35,381 nucleotides of DNA from Cytobacillus firmus NBRC 15306 (GCF_001591465.1 NZ_BCUY01000041.1:1-35381); one strand, 5' to 3'; counted from the stretch's first letter, positions 7,213 through 17,331 are shown. Translations and numbers: made by a program. The notes: generated from the sequence alone by a model not told the origin.

Positions 7213-7950
7213 TTAAACTTTCAGCAGTTCCCAAAGCCATTTATTCAGTCCGGATACTTTGCCTTTTCCTATAGGCATTGATTCACCGGCTGTATAGAGG
7301 AATTCCCTTTCTGACTCGAGTGTATCAGCTATTTGATTAGCTAGATGCTCCTGAATAAGATCCCCGCGTTGTTTTGCATTAACCAGAGTCTGATAAAAGC
7401 GGGTAATCTCATCCTCTTCCTTTAAGCAAAAGAGACCTGTATACAAAAAATCTCCGTTAATTTTGCTTTGCTGTAGCAGCTTCCTTGAAATGAGGCAGGC
7501 TCTTATCGCCTGGATTAGCAGCTTCTGTTTCTTAATTGTAAAGCCCTCTTTTTTAGCCGCTTCCCCAAGATTGCGGGAAAATAGCTGGGTGTAATGCTGG
7601 AATAACTTATACCGTGAGAACTCTTTTTCCGCGATACTCCTTAGCCTATTTGAAAAGCCATCCCTATCCTTGTAGATGATGGGTGAGTATGCCCATTCGA
7701 ATATACTTTGCATAAGGTCAAATGCTTTAAAAATATCCCAGCCGTGCGCATCATAAGGGCTATCTGAATCAATAACCTCTTTGGCACGTTCAAGGGAAAG
7801 ATATGCTTTCAGGTCCTTATGTTTAAAGATGAAGCGGATATCATAATCTGATTCCGCATCATCTGTCCCCCAGGCCCCGCTTCCTGCTTCACATGCAAAC
7901 AGGATGTCTATATTATATTTTTCTTCAGCAGCAGAAAGCCATTTTTCCAT
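7213..7950 (-). CDS. nucleotidyltransferase (YcgL-like, pol-beta fold)
   Basis: 245 residues. SGAWGTDDAESDYDIRFIF near residues 22-40 is the G-S/G-x...DxD signature of the polymerase-beta nucleotidyltransferase superfamily. SDSPYDAHGWDIFKAFDLM and the helical remainder fit the YcgL-like family (RNA-repair-pathway-type nucleotidyltransferases). The usual GSR is replaced by GSG. The reaction and substrate are not known. It starts 28 bases after dynA and probably shares its transcript; a proper SD is weak (AAAGG about 14 bases upstream), so coupling to dynA translation is possible. Confidence 0.75.
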   Translation of the reverse strand: MEKWLSAAEEKYNIDILFACEAGSGAWGTDDAESDYDIRFIFKHKDLKAYLSLERAKEVIDSDSPYDAHGWDIFKAFDLMQSIFEWAYSPIIYKDRDGFSNRLRSIAEKEFSRYKLFQHYTQLFSRNLGEAAKKEGFTIKKQKLLIQAIRACLISRKLLQQSKINGDFLYTGLFCLKEEDEITRFYQTLVNAKQRGDLIQEHLANQIADTLESEREFLYTAGESMPIGKGKVSGLNKWLWELLKV

Positions 7951-7978
7951 AAGAAAAGCAGCAACCTTTCAATACCTA

Positions 7979-10900
7979 TTATTCGTACTGTGCAATGTTC
8001 CTCTCAATTTCTTTCAGCTCTTCAATTGGGAAATCATCTTTTAAAGCAGCCGTAATTCCTTCATAATATTCGTTGTTCTGTTCAATCAGCGAATTGAGCA
8101 GCCGCTCGAATTCAGTCATCAGCTGGCTGCTGTAATGGAATTTCAGCCTGCTGCTTTCAGCCTGCAGATAACGGTCTGCAGGTTCCTGCAGGTTCTTCTC
8201 CAGTTCATCAGCTAATTGCTTGCGCTCATTTTTTTCAAAAAATGCTTTTGGATTTTTAAAGTAGGACAAAGCTTTTTTAAATTGGTTCGGGTCTTCATTG
8301 GAAAATGCTGATTCAAATTCAATACTTTCCATTTTTAAGGGCTCATATGTGCTAAAAGTCAAATCACTGTTTACATTGGAGGCTTTTCTCGAAATAGTCT
8401 CCTGCTGCTGAGCGATCAATTTGGATATATAGGATTCAAGCCTTAATGTTGTAGCACGAAGCTCCTGGGCAAAATCAAATCCAAAGCTTGCAAGGAATTC
8501 GTCCAGTGCCAACTTAAGCATTTTCTTTAAATTCCTTCCGTCATCTTTCAGAACTGAAGGATTGAAGGCCTCCTTAACAAAGTCATAGAAACGGAGAAAT
8601 ACCCTCTGTTTGATGTAATAGACGAGCTCATCTGTTTCCTGTTCAAGCCTTTGGGAAAGCAGTTCAGGTTTTTGTCCGCTGATAATCGCAGTAATATCCT
8701 TATGTTCTTTCTCAAGCTGTTTGAGCTTTTCGATCCGGACTTCTTTATTTTCCTGTGAGGAAGAAATATAAGACCTCAGCTGGGCTAATAGGCGCCTCCA
8801 CTCTGTTTCTGCTGATGAAATGGAAATATTCAGCAGATCCTGATTAATAAAGAAGTAAAAGCTTTTTTCAAATGAACTGATATTGGATACTTCCTCTTTG
8901 CTGCTATCCAGCTTCTCTGCCAGAGCTTGAAGGCTTGAAATGCCAGACAAATTAGGACGGCGGATTCCGTATTGCACCAGCTGTTCTTCAACGTACTGGA
9001 GAACCGAATCTTTTTCCTCCTCATTATTCGCAAGGTCAATGGCATTGACAATAAAGAACATCTTATCAAGGGAGAAGGTATCCTTAACCCTCCCCAGCTG
9101 GATAAGAAACTCTCTATCCGCTTTTGAGAAGGCATGATTATAATAAGTGACAAAAAGGATCGCATCCGAGTTTTTAATATATTCAAATGCAACGCCGGTA
9201 TGCCTCGCATTAATCGAATCAGCGCCGGGTGTGTCAACCAGGGTAATTCCCTGCCTTGTCAGTTCACAGTCAAAGTAAACTTCAATCGTTTCAACAAAGC
9301 ATGATTTTTCTTCATTGGCAACATAATCCCCAAACTCATCCAAGTCAGCTTTAATGATTTCCCCCAGCTTATCAGTGAAGAAATTGTACCCTTTCATAAA
9401 GGCATTAAGAAATGCAAAGTGTGTCTTTTCACTTGCATCAAAATCCTGGTTTTCCCCAGTAATCTTCTTAATTGCGGCGGCAGCATCATCGAAGTTTCCT
9501 GCTGAATAATCAAACACCTTCAAGGAATGATTGATATCATTTAAAAGTGTATGTGAATCTTTAACTTTAACAAGCACGGTTCCATGTTTATATTCATCTG
9601 TAACAGGCTTAATCTTGTTGATAGCAGCTGTCGTCGGATTCGGTGAAACAGGAAGAAGCTTATTCCCGATCAAAGCGTTGGCAAAGGAAGACTTCCCTGC
9701 ACTAAATGCACCAAAAAGGGCAACTGTGAATTCTTTGCTCTCAAGCCTTGATGCTTTATCTGCCAAATCAGCTGCAAGCTTCCTGAAGCCAGGGAGCTCC
9801 TTTACTGCATCAGCAGTATATCGAAGCTTTTCAATAACAGGCTGTACCGCAACTGCAGCAACCGCTTCCTTTTCAGGCTCTTCATCAGGTGACAGTTCAG
9901 ATTTCCGGGTTGCCTGTTCTTTCTCAGCTTTATCTTCATTCAGGAAAACAACTTCAGCTTCATCAACTTCTTCTGCTGCAAGCATCTGGGCTTTTTCCTG
10001 AAACTCATGAGTATTAAATTCACCAGTCAAATAGACTTTCATTCCCGCTGATGCCTTATTAATTTTTTCATGGATGGCCTTTAGCGCATTTAATGCTTCA
10101 GCGTAAGCATTAAGGGTGTGAATTTCATGAACCAGCGCAGTTTGTTCCTGACTGTTTTTTTCTTCGAGTGCTTCTAGAAGTGCATTCTTTAAAGAAGCTG
10201 CGTTCTTTTTGGCAATTCTCTTTACAGCCTCAGCTGTGTCATTTGTATATTGCAGAACATAGTCACCTGAAACCATTGCCCCGGATTTTACCGTTTCAGC
10301 TAAAACAGCTTGTTCAAAGTTAAGCTTGAAGCTCTGAACTTGTGCAAGTTTTTCAGAATCATGGATATTATGCTTCTTGAACTGCTGTAAAAACAGCTCT
10401 TTTATATGCCACTCCAGCTGAGATTTAACGTTTTCAGATAAATCCTCATAGAAGCGGTCAAGCCTCAATGACCTTTCCTGCTCCGTTTTCTGTTTGCTGA
10501 AAAACAGGCCAATCTTAAAGGAAGGCTGGCACGATTCAAGATATGATTCAGCCAGTTCCCTCGTTTGGAAAGGCATTAAATAAGCATTTTTCAAAATCTC
10601 ATCTAATTTACCGGTTACCTCTATATCAGCTTCATGTAAGGAAGAATTCAGCTTATTTAACTGCTTCTCCAGGTATTCCAGTCTGCCGGGAAGCTGCTCC
10701 CTGTCATCCTGATCAAGTTCTGCCAGTTTTTCTTCCCAGTCAGCTTTTTCAGCTGCATGAGAGTCTCTTAAAAACTCAAGATGATCCTCTGTTAATTTCT
10801 TCAACGAATTAAATACAGACTGAGGCAAAAGCTCTTCACGATCAGCAATGCTGCTGTTAATAAAGCTCTGAAGTGCTTTAAAATCATTTGCCTGATGGTT

Positions 10901-11641
10901 TTCGTCTTTTAACGTGGTGTAAAAAATCCGTGCTGGCTTCACTCCCCAGGATGCAAATGATTCCTTTACGCTTTTTTTGAATTGTTCAAAGCTGAGTTCT
11001 TCATCGCGATGTTTATCAATCTGATTGATAACAAGATAAACATCTTTTCCTGCTGCCGTCAGTTCTTTAGTAAAAAGAAAATTTAATTCCGACTGAACAT
11101 GGTTGTAATCCATTACATAAAAAATAAGGTCCGCCAAATGAAGAGCAGATTCAGTAGCAATTCTATGCGCATCATCAGTGGAATCGATTCCGGGTGTATC
11201 CATAATCACTGCCTTTTTGGGCAAGCTGGCGGCGGAATGGCTAATTTCAATAGAATGGATAGAATCTCCGTCTTTGCAATAGGATTTTACCTGTCCGTAA
11301 TCATATGGGGCAGGATAAAGCCTTGGCTTTCCTTCTTTAAAAATTACTTTCGCATAATCTTCCTCACCTGATTTGACTTTGACCAGGTTGGCACTGGTTG
11401 GAATCGGCGAGGAAGGAAGAAGATCCTCCCCTGCCAGCCTGTTGATCATGCTTGATTTTCCGGCAGAAAAATGCCCGCAAAAAGCTATGGCAAATTCCTG
11501 ATTCCTTAGCTTAATCACAAGATCCTTTGCTCTTTGGGCTGTCTCGGCATCTCCATTTCTCTGGGCAAATGTATATATAGCAGTTATTCTGTTTATTAAT
11601 TCAGTTTGCTGCAATCCTGGTTGCAAAATCGTGTCGGCCAT
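7979..11641 (-). CDS. dynA: DynA, double bacterial dynamin
   Basis: 1220 residues, close to B. subtilis DynA (YpbR, about 1190). Counting from a TTG two codons upstream, the first GTPase has GHFSAGKS (58-65), DTPG (150-153) and NQID (208-211). The second has GAFSAGKS (646-653), DTPG (805-808) and a later NAID. A Glu/Ala-rich low-complexity linker (about 555-605) joins the two dynamin units, and long helical stalk segments follow each GTPase. DynA tethers and fuses membranes and protects them from phage and antibiotic damage. ATG at 11641 is taken as start; the in-frame TTG at 11647 lies closer to AAGGGG and is the alternative. It leads an operon running to the rhodanese. Confidence 0.95.
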   Translation of the reverse strand: MADTILQPGLQQTELINRITAIYTFAQRNGDAETAQRAKDLVIKLRNQEFAIAFCGHFSAGKSSMINRLAGEDLLPSSPIPTSANLVKVKSGEEDYAKVIFKEGKPRLYPAPYDYGQVKSYCKDGDSIHSIEISHSAASLPKKAVIMDTPGIDSTDDAHRIATESALHLADLIFYVMDYNHVQSELNFLFTKELTAAGKDVYLVINQIDKHRDEELSFEQFKKSVKESFASWGVKPARIFYTTLKDENHQANDFKALQSFINSSIADREELLPQSVFNSLKKLTEDHLEFLRDSHAAEKADWEEKLAELDQDDREQLPGRLEYLEKQLNKLNSSLHEADIEVTGKLDEILKNAYLMPFQTRELAESYLESCQPSFKIGLFFSKQKTEQERSLRLDRFYEDLSENVKSQLEWHIKELFLQQFKKHNIHDSEKLAQVQSFKLNFEQAVLAETVKSGAMVSGDYVLQYTNDTAEAVKRIAKKNAASLKNALLEALEEKNSQEQTALVHEIHTLNAYAEALNALKAIHEKINKASAGMKVYLTGEFNTHEFQEKAQMLAAEEVDEAEVVFLNEDKAEKEQATRKSELSPDEEPEKEAVAAVAVQPVIEKLRYTADAVKELPGFRKLAADLADKASRLESKEFTVALFGAFSAGKSSFANALIGNKLLPVSPNPTTAAINKIKPVTDEYKHGTVLVKVKDSHTLLNDINHSLKVFDYSAGNFDDAAAAIKKITGENQDFDASEKTHFAFLNAFMKGYNFFTDKLGEIIKADLDEFGDYVANEEKSCFVETIEVYFDCELTRQGITLVDTPGADSINARHTGVAFEYIKNSDAILFVTYYNHAFSKADREFLIQLGRVKDTFSLDKMFFIVNAIDLANNEEEKDSVLQYVEEQLVQYGIRRPNLSGISSLQALAEKLDSSKEEVSNISSFEKSFYFFINQDLLNISISSAETEWRRLLAQLRSYISSSQENKEVRIEKLKQLEKEHKDITAIISGQKPELLSQRLEQETDELVYYIKQRVFLRFYDFVKEAFNPSVLKDDGRNLKKMLKLALDEFLASFGFDFAQELRATTLRLESYISKLIAQQQETISRKASNVNSDLTFSTYEPLKMESIEFESAFSNEDPNQFKKALSYFKNPKAFFEKNERKQLADELEKNLQEPADRYLQAESSRLKFHYSSQLMTEFERLLNSLIEQNNEYYEGITAALKDDFPIEELKEIERNIAQYE

Positions 11642-11775
11642 TTCCAATAATCCCCTTGTAACTTTAATTTACTTCTTATTTTAAATGATTTTTGTTTATT
11701 TTCCTATACAGGATGGATTAATCTTTGATTTTTCTAATTTTTCTCAGTACAAAAACATAATTAATAGGGATAATA

Positions 11776-11806
11776 AAACAAAAACCAGGCATTGGAAGCC
11801 TGGTTT
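11776..11806 (-). terminator. intrinsic terminator of the small Fur-box gene
   Basis: AAACCAGGC/GCCTGGTTT perfect stem, then TTGTTTT on the minus strand. It closes a predicted transcript of only about 160-190 nt. Confidence 0.8.
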
Positions 11807-11819
11807 CAATAAGTAATTA

Positions 11820-11912
11820 TTATCTTGTATGTGGTCTAGCTACGTTATTTAAAACATGTTTCATAACAAGTGAGTAGGCAGCAATTGTGCCGGCAACGAA
11901 TAGAATTGTCAT
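11820..11912 (-). CDS. very small membrane peptide, probably iron-regulated
   Basis: 30 residues. A single hydrophobic stretch MTILFVAGTIAAYSLVM is followed by a basic tail with three His/Arg pairs (KHVLNNVARPHTR). ATG at 11912 has AAGGTG nine bases upstream. Reading can extend to 66 residues from a TTG at 12020, but that stretch has no SD and is occupied by two promoter-like elements with Fur-like boxes, so the short form is preferred. Its size and control recall the small Fur-regulated basic peptides of B. subtilis (FbpA-C), but I do not recognise it as an orthologue. The transcript could also act as an sRNA. Confidence 0.5.
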   Translation of the reverse strand: MTILFVAGTIAAYSLVMKHVLNNVARPHTR

Positions 11913-11936
11913 ATGTAGCAGCACCTTCCTGTTGGA

Positions 11937-11965
11937 ATGATATTGAGAATAATTTTCAAATTCAA
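11937..11965 (-). promoter_or_regulatory. promoter P2 with Fur-like box in the spacer
   Basis: Minus strand: -35 TTGAAT, 17-base spacer, -10 TATCAT. The spacer holds TGAAAATTATTCTCA (11944-11958), which matches 12 of 14 defined positions of the 7-1-7 Fur consensus TGATAATNATTATCA. Repressor bound here would block polymerase directly. Confidence 0.55.
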
Positions 11966-11970
11966 TTAGA

Positions 11971-11999
11971 AGTTTATCACGAACGATAATCATTTTCAA
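11971..11999 (-). promoter_or_regulatory. promoter P1 overlapped by a second Fur-like box
   Basis: Minus strand: -35 TTGAAA, 17-base spacer, -10 TAAACT. TGAAAATGATTATCG (11984-11998) covers the -35 and the start of the spacer and matches 12 of 14 positions of the Fur consensus. The two boxes are 40 bp apart, about four helical turns. Confidence 0.55.
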
Positions 12000-12016
12000 T
12001 AGGGATTTTAAAATTG

Positions 12017-12580
12017 TCAAACTTTTTTAATATCTTCATTAAGGTCAGTCCGTAATCGTAAAAAGGCTTCTTCGTATTCTGTCAATTCCTTCAGTGCTTT
12101 TTCCTCTGCTGGTATTCTGACCGATAGCACCATTATGTTTAGCAAAGTAAATACTGCAGCCGTTAGATAAGCCTGAAACATTAAAGGAATCACGAGAAAT
12201 TCAGCAGCTACAATGGCATAGTTGGGATGCTTTATGAACCGGTATGGCCCTCTTCTGACTATCTTAGCTCCCGGCAGGACAAAGATTTTTGTATTCCAGT
12301 ATTTCCCTAAAGAAAACAGCGCCCATATCCTCCCCGCCTGGGTAAAGAAGAACAGAATCAGCAGTATGGGCCAAAAAGGCGACAGATTTTTTTCAAAGAT
12401 TACTACTTCCAGCAGATAGCAGACAAAAAAGGAAGCGTGAACCGCTACGATCCACGGATAGTGCCTCTGGCCAAATTCCAGTGCCCCCCTGTCTTTCATC
12501 CACTTTTCATTACTCCGGGCTACAGCAAGCTCTGCTGCCCTCTGCAAAATGATGAAGGTAATAAAAATTATGAACAGCAT
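12017..12580 (-). CDS. bpsB: BpsB, alkylpyrone O-methyltransferase (ICMT family)
   Basis: 187 residues, integral membrane. Four to five hydrophobic helices; the isoprenylcysteine methyltransferase-like signature GPYRFIKHPNYAIVAAEFL (about residues 111-129) and RIPAEEKAL bind SAM. In B. subtilis BpsB (YpbQ) methylates the alkylpyrones made by BpsA. ATG at 12580 is chosen over the upstream in-frame ATG at 12643 because it follows GGGAGTGA, which is formed by the end of bpsA; it starts four bases after the bpsA stop, giving tight coupling. The product is probably a triketide pyrone methyl ether. Confidence 0.88.
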   Translation of the reverse strand: MLFIIFITFIILQRAAELAVARSNEKWMKDRGALEFGQRHYPWIVAVHASFFVCYLLEVVIFEKNLSPFWPILLILFFFTQAGRIWALFSLGKYWNTKIFVLPGAKIVRRGPYRFIKHPNYAIVAAEFLVIPLMFQAYLTAAVFTLLNIMVLSVRIPAEEKALKELTEYEEAFLRLRTDLNEDIKKV

Positions 12581-12584
12581 GTAT

Positions 12585-13667
12585 TCACTCCCATTCCAGC
12601 AGCAGTAATTCCGAGCTGAATCCCGGTCCGAGTGCAGTTGCAAGCCCGGTATCTCCCTGTCTGCCGATCTCCATAAACCTTTTGAGTACGTATAGAATAG
12701 TTGCAGATGACATATTACCGAACTCCTTTAATACATCAAGTGAAATCCCTGTCATACTAGGATCGAATTGCAGCGCTTTCTGATAAGCATCAATGACTTT
12801 TTTACCGCCGGGATGGGCAACAAAATGGTTTATCTCTTCCATTTCTATGCCTTTTCCCCTTAGAAATTCAGTTACATTGGGCTTTAGCCAGTCCTCTATT
12901 ATGGATGGGATGTCCTTTGAGAAAACCACATATAAACCCTCATTCTTAACTTCCCAGCCCATTACATCCAGAGAATTTCGCATGGTTGTCGATTGGGTTC
13001 CCCGAATTTTGGGAATGGATGACAGCTTTTGATAATCCCTTTGTGCCTCGTCACCTGTTATAAGCGCACATGCTGCACCGTCAGCAAAAAGAGATGTCCC
13101 GATAAGATTGCTCTTTGACCGGTCATTGCGCTGAAAGGTCAAACTGCATAATTCTATACTTAAAACCAGTACCTTTGCTTCAGGGAAAGCCAGGCAGTAT
13201 TCATAGGCTCTTGAAAGCCCTGAGGCGCCGCCTGCACATCCCAGCCCCCATATCGGGATTCGTTTCGTATGCTGAGAGAATGGAAGCTTATTCATGATTC
13301 TTGCTTCTATACTCGGAGTGGCAATCCCTGAACTTGAAATAGTAAAGATGGCGTCGATTTCATCGCATGGAAGATTTCTGGTCAGGAAAAGGTCATTTTC
13401 CAGACATTGCTTTATTGCCCTTGTTCCCAGTTCAAAAGTCTGTTCAATATATGCATTGTTTCGTTCTTCAAATGATTTATCTGTTTTGAACCATTCCAGT
13501 CCCTTTGCAAAGTGCCGCTTCTCAATTTGACCGTTATGGAAAGCTTTTAATAGCCGTTCAATATCCTTAAAGGAATCGGAAAATAAATCTCTGGCAAAAT
13601 CCATTACCTGATCCTGTGTCAGAACATATTCAGGTATTGCCTCCGCTACTGATACAATTGCTGGCAT
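12585..13667 (-). CDS. bpsA: BpsA, type III polyketide synthase
   Basis: 360 residues (B. subtilis BpsA 365). The thiolase-fold catalytic triad is visible: Cys144 in GLGCAGGASG, His285 in FVAHPGGKK and Asn318 in FGNMSSAT. These enzymes load long-chain acyl-CoA and extend it with malonyl-CoA to make alkylpyrones and alkylresorcinols, probably membrane-active lipids. AAGGAG lies seven bases before ATG. Forms an operon with bpsB. No complete promoter could be picked with confidence in the region to 13745. Confidence 0.93.
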   Translation of the reverse strand: MPAIVSVAEAIPEYVLTQDQVMDFARDLFSDSFKDIERLLKAFHNGQIEKRHFAKGLEWFKTDKSFEERNNAYIEQTFELGTRAIKQCLENDLFLTRNLPCDEIDAIFTISSSGIATPSIEARIMNKLPFSQHTKRIPIWGLGCAGGASGLSRAYEYCLAFPEAKVLVLSIELCSLTFQRNDRSKSNLIGTSLFADGAACALITGDEAQRDYQKLSSIPKIRGTQSTTMRNSLDVMGWEVKNEGLYVVFSKDIPSIIEDWLKPNVTEFLRGKGIEMEEINHFVAHPGGKKVIDAYQKALQFDPSMTGISLDVLKEFGNMSSATILYVLKRFMEIGRQGDTGLATALGPGFSSELLLLEWE

Positions 13668-13744
13668 AAGCGACTCTCCTTCTATTGCTTTCTGTTAATT
13701 TTTCCAAATAAAAGCAATTTATGTTTCAAAATTGGATAAAGAGC

Positions 13745-13775
13745 AAAAAAAAAGCTCCCCCCATTAGGAGGAAGC
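13745..13775 (-). terminator. intrinsic terminator downstream of the small zinc-ribbon gene
   Basis: Minus strand GCTTCCTCC/GGGGGGAGC imperfect stem with nine T after it. It separates the gene at 13907-14053 from bpsA. Confidence 0.7.
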
Positions 13776-13906
13776 AATGTGTTTTGAAGGAGTTGTTGTG
13801 CATCTTTATTATAAATGAATCATTAAATGAATAGCATTACTAAATCTTTTCCAATTACTTTTTAGTGCCGCACCAAACCATGAAATGCGGCCGGCGATTG
13901 ACGCAG

Positions 13907-14053
13907 TTATTCTGATGCATCCAATCCATTATGGTTTTTATGATGCTTTTGAACTTCTATATATATTTTTTTCGTCACCAGGATACCGCAAGCAGCACAA
14001 ACCTCTTCTTCACTATATAAAAGCCGGCAGTTATCACAATAATATTTCTCCAT
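13907..14053 (-). CDS. 48-residue zinc-ribbon protein
   Basis: Reads MEKYYCDNCRLLYSEEEVCA and continues ACGILVTKK, so two CxxC knuckles (Cys6/Cys9 and Cys19/Cys22) are spaced as in a zinc ribbon, with a His-rich tail (HHKNHN). ATG at 14053 follows GAGAG at 10-12 bases. A terminator lies 130 bases downstream and pbuX ends upstream at 14160, so it is either monocistronic or served by pbuX read-through. No named family recognised; DNA-, RNA- or protein-binding is possible. Confidence 0.65.
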   Translation of the reverse strand: MEKYYCDNCRLLYSEEEVCAACGILVTKKIYIEVQKHHKNHNGLDASE

Positions 14054-14159
14054 CACATTACACTCTCTTTCTTGCGAGAAACATCGCTTCGGAAATGTAA
14101 AAATACCGATAGATTATTATATTGATTTCCAATATTATTGTGATTGCCGCAAGCGAGAA

Positions 14160-16087
<1,928 letters not shown>

Positions 16088-16114
16088 TTAGAAAGCCTTC
16101 ATAATTCAGGGCAT

Positions 16115-16179
16115 TAAAAAAAGCCTGACGCCCATCGCATTCACAACATAAAAATGAGTGAAGCAATGGCCTTCAGGCT
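16115..16179 (-). terminator. riboswitch-controlled terminator of xpt-pbuX
   Basis: Long hairpin: AGCCTGA/TCAGGCT base, then CCAT/ATGG and TTCAC/GTGAA, followed by seven T on the minus strand (16115-16121). Its 5' arm CATTGCTTCACTCAT can instead pair with the 3' P1 strand of the aptamer plus GAGCAATG (one bulged T), forming the antiterminator. Confidence 0.88.
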
Positions 16180-16234
16180 AATGGATCTAAGCTGCAGGCA
16201 AACAAGGATGGCAAAATACGTCCTGTACATTGCT

Positions 16235-16305
16235 CACTCATAGTCGGATTATTTACGGTAACCCGGTAGAAACTTGCGAGCCATATCCTCGCGATTATAT
16301 GAGTG
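16235..16305 (-). promoter_or_regulatory. guanine riboswitch aptamer (xpt-pbuX leader)
   Basis: A 71-nt purine aptamer on the minus strand, nearly identical to the B. subtilis xpt aptamer. P1 is CACTCAT/ATGAGTG; conserved ATAATCGCG, GATATGG, GTTTCTACCGGG and CCGACTATG follow. The pyrimidine that pairs with the ligand is C (GACTATG, not GATTATG), so the ligand is guanine or hypoxanthine/xanthine rather than adenine. Ligand stabilises P1 and frees the downstream terminator arm, giving OFF control. Confidence 0.97.
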
Positions 16306-16325
16306 AATGTTATTAATTTATTAAC

Positions 16326-16353
16326 ATTATAACATCATTTCCTGACACTTCAA
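16326..16353 (-). promoter_or_regulatory. sigma-A promoter of xpt-pbuX
   Basis: Minus strand TTGAAG, 16-base spacer, TATAAT; the predicted start lies about 14 bases before the aptamer. Confidence 0.7.
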
Positions 16354-16516
16354 CAAAAACCTTCAATCAAAAGCGAACAAAAATAATATTTTCATGCATA
16401 ATTGTTCGTAAATCAAATAGTTCATCATCTTCCGTATGATTTTTTTCCATAATTAGTCCCTCTTTTGAAGCCTCATGTAAATCTTCACATTTATTTCACA
16501 ATTTACAATTATGTTT

Positions 16517-16532
16517 TGTGATTTAAATCACT
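16517..16532 (+). promoter_or_regulatory. perfect Fnr-type box of the ba3 oxidase operon
   Basis: TGTGATTTAAATCACT matches TGTGA-N6-TCACT, the Fnr/CRP-family site used by Bacillus Fnr. Its centre (16524.5) is exactly 41.5 bp before the start predicted from the -10 at 16554-16559, the normal position for class II activation. Confidence 0.75.
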
Positions 16533-16553
16533 TAAATATCAATTTTTCACCAT

Positions 16554-16559
16554 TATCAT
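16554..16559 (+). promoter_or_regulatory. -10 box of the ba3 oxidase operon
   Basis: TATCAT, five of six matches to TATAAT. No -35 is present at the expected place; the Fnr box overlaps that position, as expected for an activator-dependent promoter. Predicted start is 16566, leaving a leader of about 118 nt. Confidence 0.6.
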
Positions 16560-16683
16560 AGTGTTTAAGTTACGAATGAACAATTTGTGAACTCACTAAA
16601 AGCATCTAGAATCTTCCTAAATGTTTTGTATTATGAAAGTGTAATCATTTACTTTTTCCAATTTTCGAAAGGAGTGAAGGAAA

Positions 16684-16833
16684 ATGGCGAAAACGGAACT
16701 CAGCCGTAAAACGAAAACTGAAATAAAGGCTAGCTCTTCCTTAAAGGGAACGTTAGCTTCCGTTTTCTTATTAGGATTCTTCCTGATTATTACATGGGTA
16801 GGCGTTTATCTATTATTTATCAGCCGCTTTTAA
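16684..16833 (+). CDS. cytochrome c oxidase subunit IIa (ba3 type)
   Basis: 49 residues: a charged N-terminus (MAKTELSRKTKTEIKASSSL) and one membrane helix from about residue 22 to 46 ending ISRF. This is the shape of the single-helix subunit IIa of ba3 oxidases, which supplies the helix missing from their short subunit II. AAAGGAGTGAAGG lies before ATG. It is 21 bases before the subunit II gene and leads the operon. Assignment rests on size, topology and position. Confidence 0.8.
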   Translation: MAKTELSRKTKTEIKASSSLKGTLASVFLLGFFLIITWVGVYLLFISRF

Positions 16834-16854
16834 AGTTAGAAAGGGGAAAAAGCC

Positions 16855-17331
16855 ATGCATATGCATAAGTTTGAAAAAGCCTGGCTCATTTTTGGAATCG
16901 GATCGCTGCTTGTTTTTCTAACAGTACTGGGAGTCAGCGCATTTTACCTGGGCAATCAGCCTCCAAGCTGTTTGGCAACCATTGACCCTGAAAAGGTCGA
17001 TACTACCGTTCCATTTAATGAGCCTGGATTGAAAAAGGTAGAAGGAAAGGATTGGGATTACGAATTGGTATACGTCGCCTCTGCGTTTTCCTACAGCCCA
17101 GCTGAAGTAGAGGTTCCATATGGGGCTAAAGTGAAAATTATCGCTACAACCAAAGACGTCGTCCACGGTTTTGAAGTTGCGGGATCGAATATCAACATGA
17201 TGCTTGAACCCGGTTATATCAGTGAACATGTGACAACATTTGATAAAACAGGCGAATACTTAATTGTATGTAATGAATATTGCGGTGTTGGTCACCACAT
17301 GATGTCGTCTAAAATTAAGGTGGTGGAATAA
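16855..17331 (+). CDS. cbaB: ba3-type cytochrome c oxidase subunit II (CuA)
   Basis: 158 residues: one membrane helix (about 10-32), then a periplasm-side cupredoxin domain. CuA ligands are complete: His104 (VVHGFEV), Cys139, Glu141, Cys143, His147 and Met150 (CNEYCGVGHHMM). It accepts electrons from cytochrome c and passes them to subunit I. The short one-helix form is typical of family B (ba3/cba) oxidases. SD AAGGGG precedes the first ATG by eight bases. Its stop overlaps the subunit I start by one base (TAATG). Confidence 0.93.
   Translation: MHMHKFEKAWLIFGIGSLLVFLTVLGVSAFYLGNQPPSCLATIDPEKVDTTVPFNEPGLKKVEGKDWDYELVYVASAFSYSPAEVEVPYGAKVKIIATTKDVVHGFEVAGSNINMMLEPGYISEHVTTFDKTGEYLIVCNEYCGVGHHMMSSKIKVVE

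Noticed and set aside
9531-10001. 156-residue Ser/Ala-rich ORF antisense to dynA
   Set aside because: Low-complexity reflection of the Glu/Ala-rich dynA linker; no SD and no recognisable domain.
11820-12020. 66-residue reading frame from a TTG at 12020 overlapping the bpsB stop
   Set aside because: No SD at that TTG, and its first half is filled by promoters and Fur-like boxes; the 30-residue form from ATG 11912 has an SD.
13867-13891. GCCGCA/TGCGGC inverted repeat after the zinc-ribbon gene
   Set aside because: Six pairs, a 13-base loop and no T-run on either side; the stronger terminator lies at 13745-13775.
16583-16600. TGTGAACTCACT downstream of the ba3 promoter as a second Fnr box
   Set aside because: The half-sites are two bases apart instead of six, so it does not fit the Fnr dimer.
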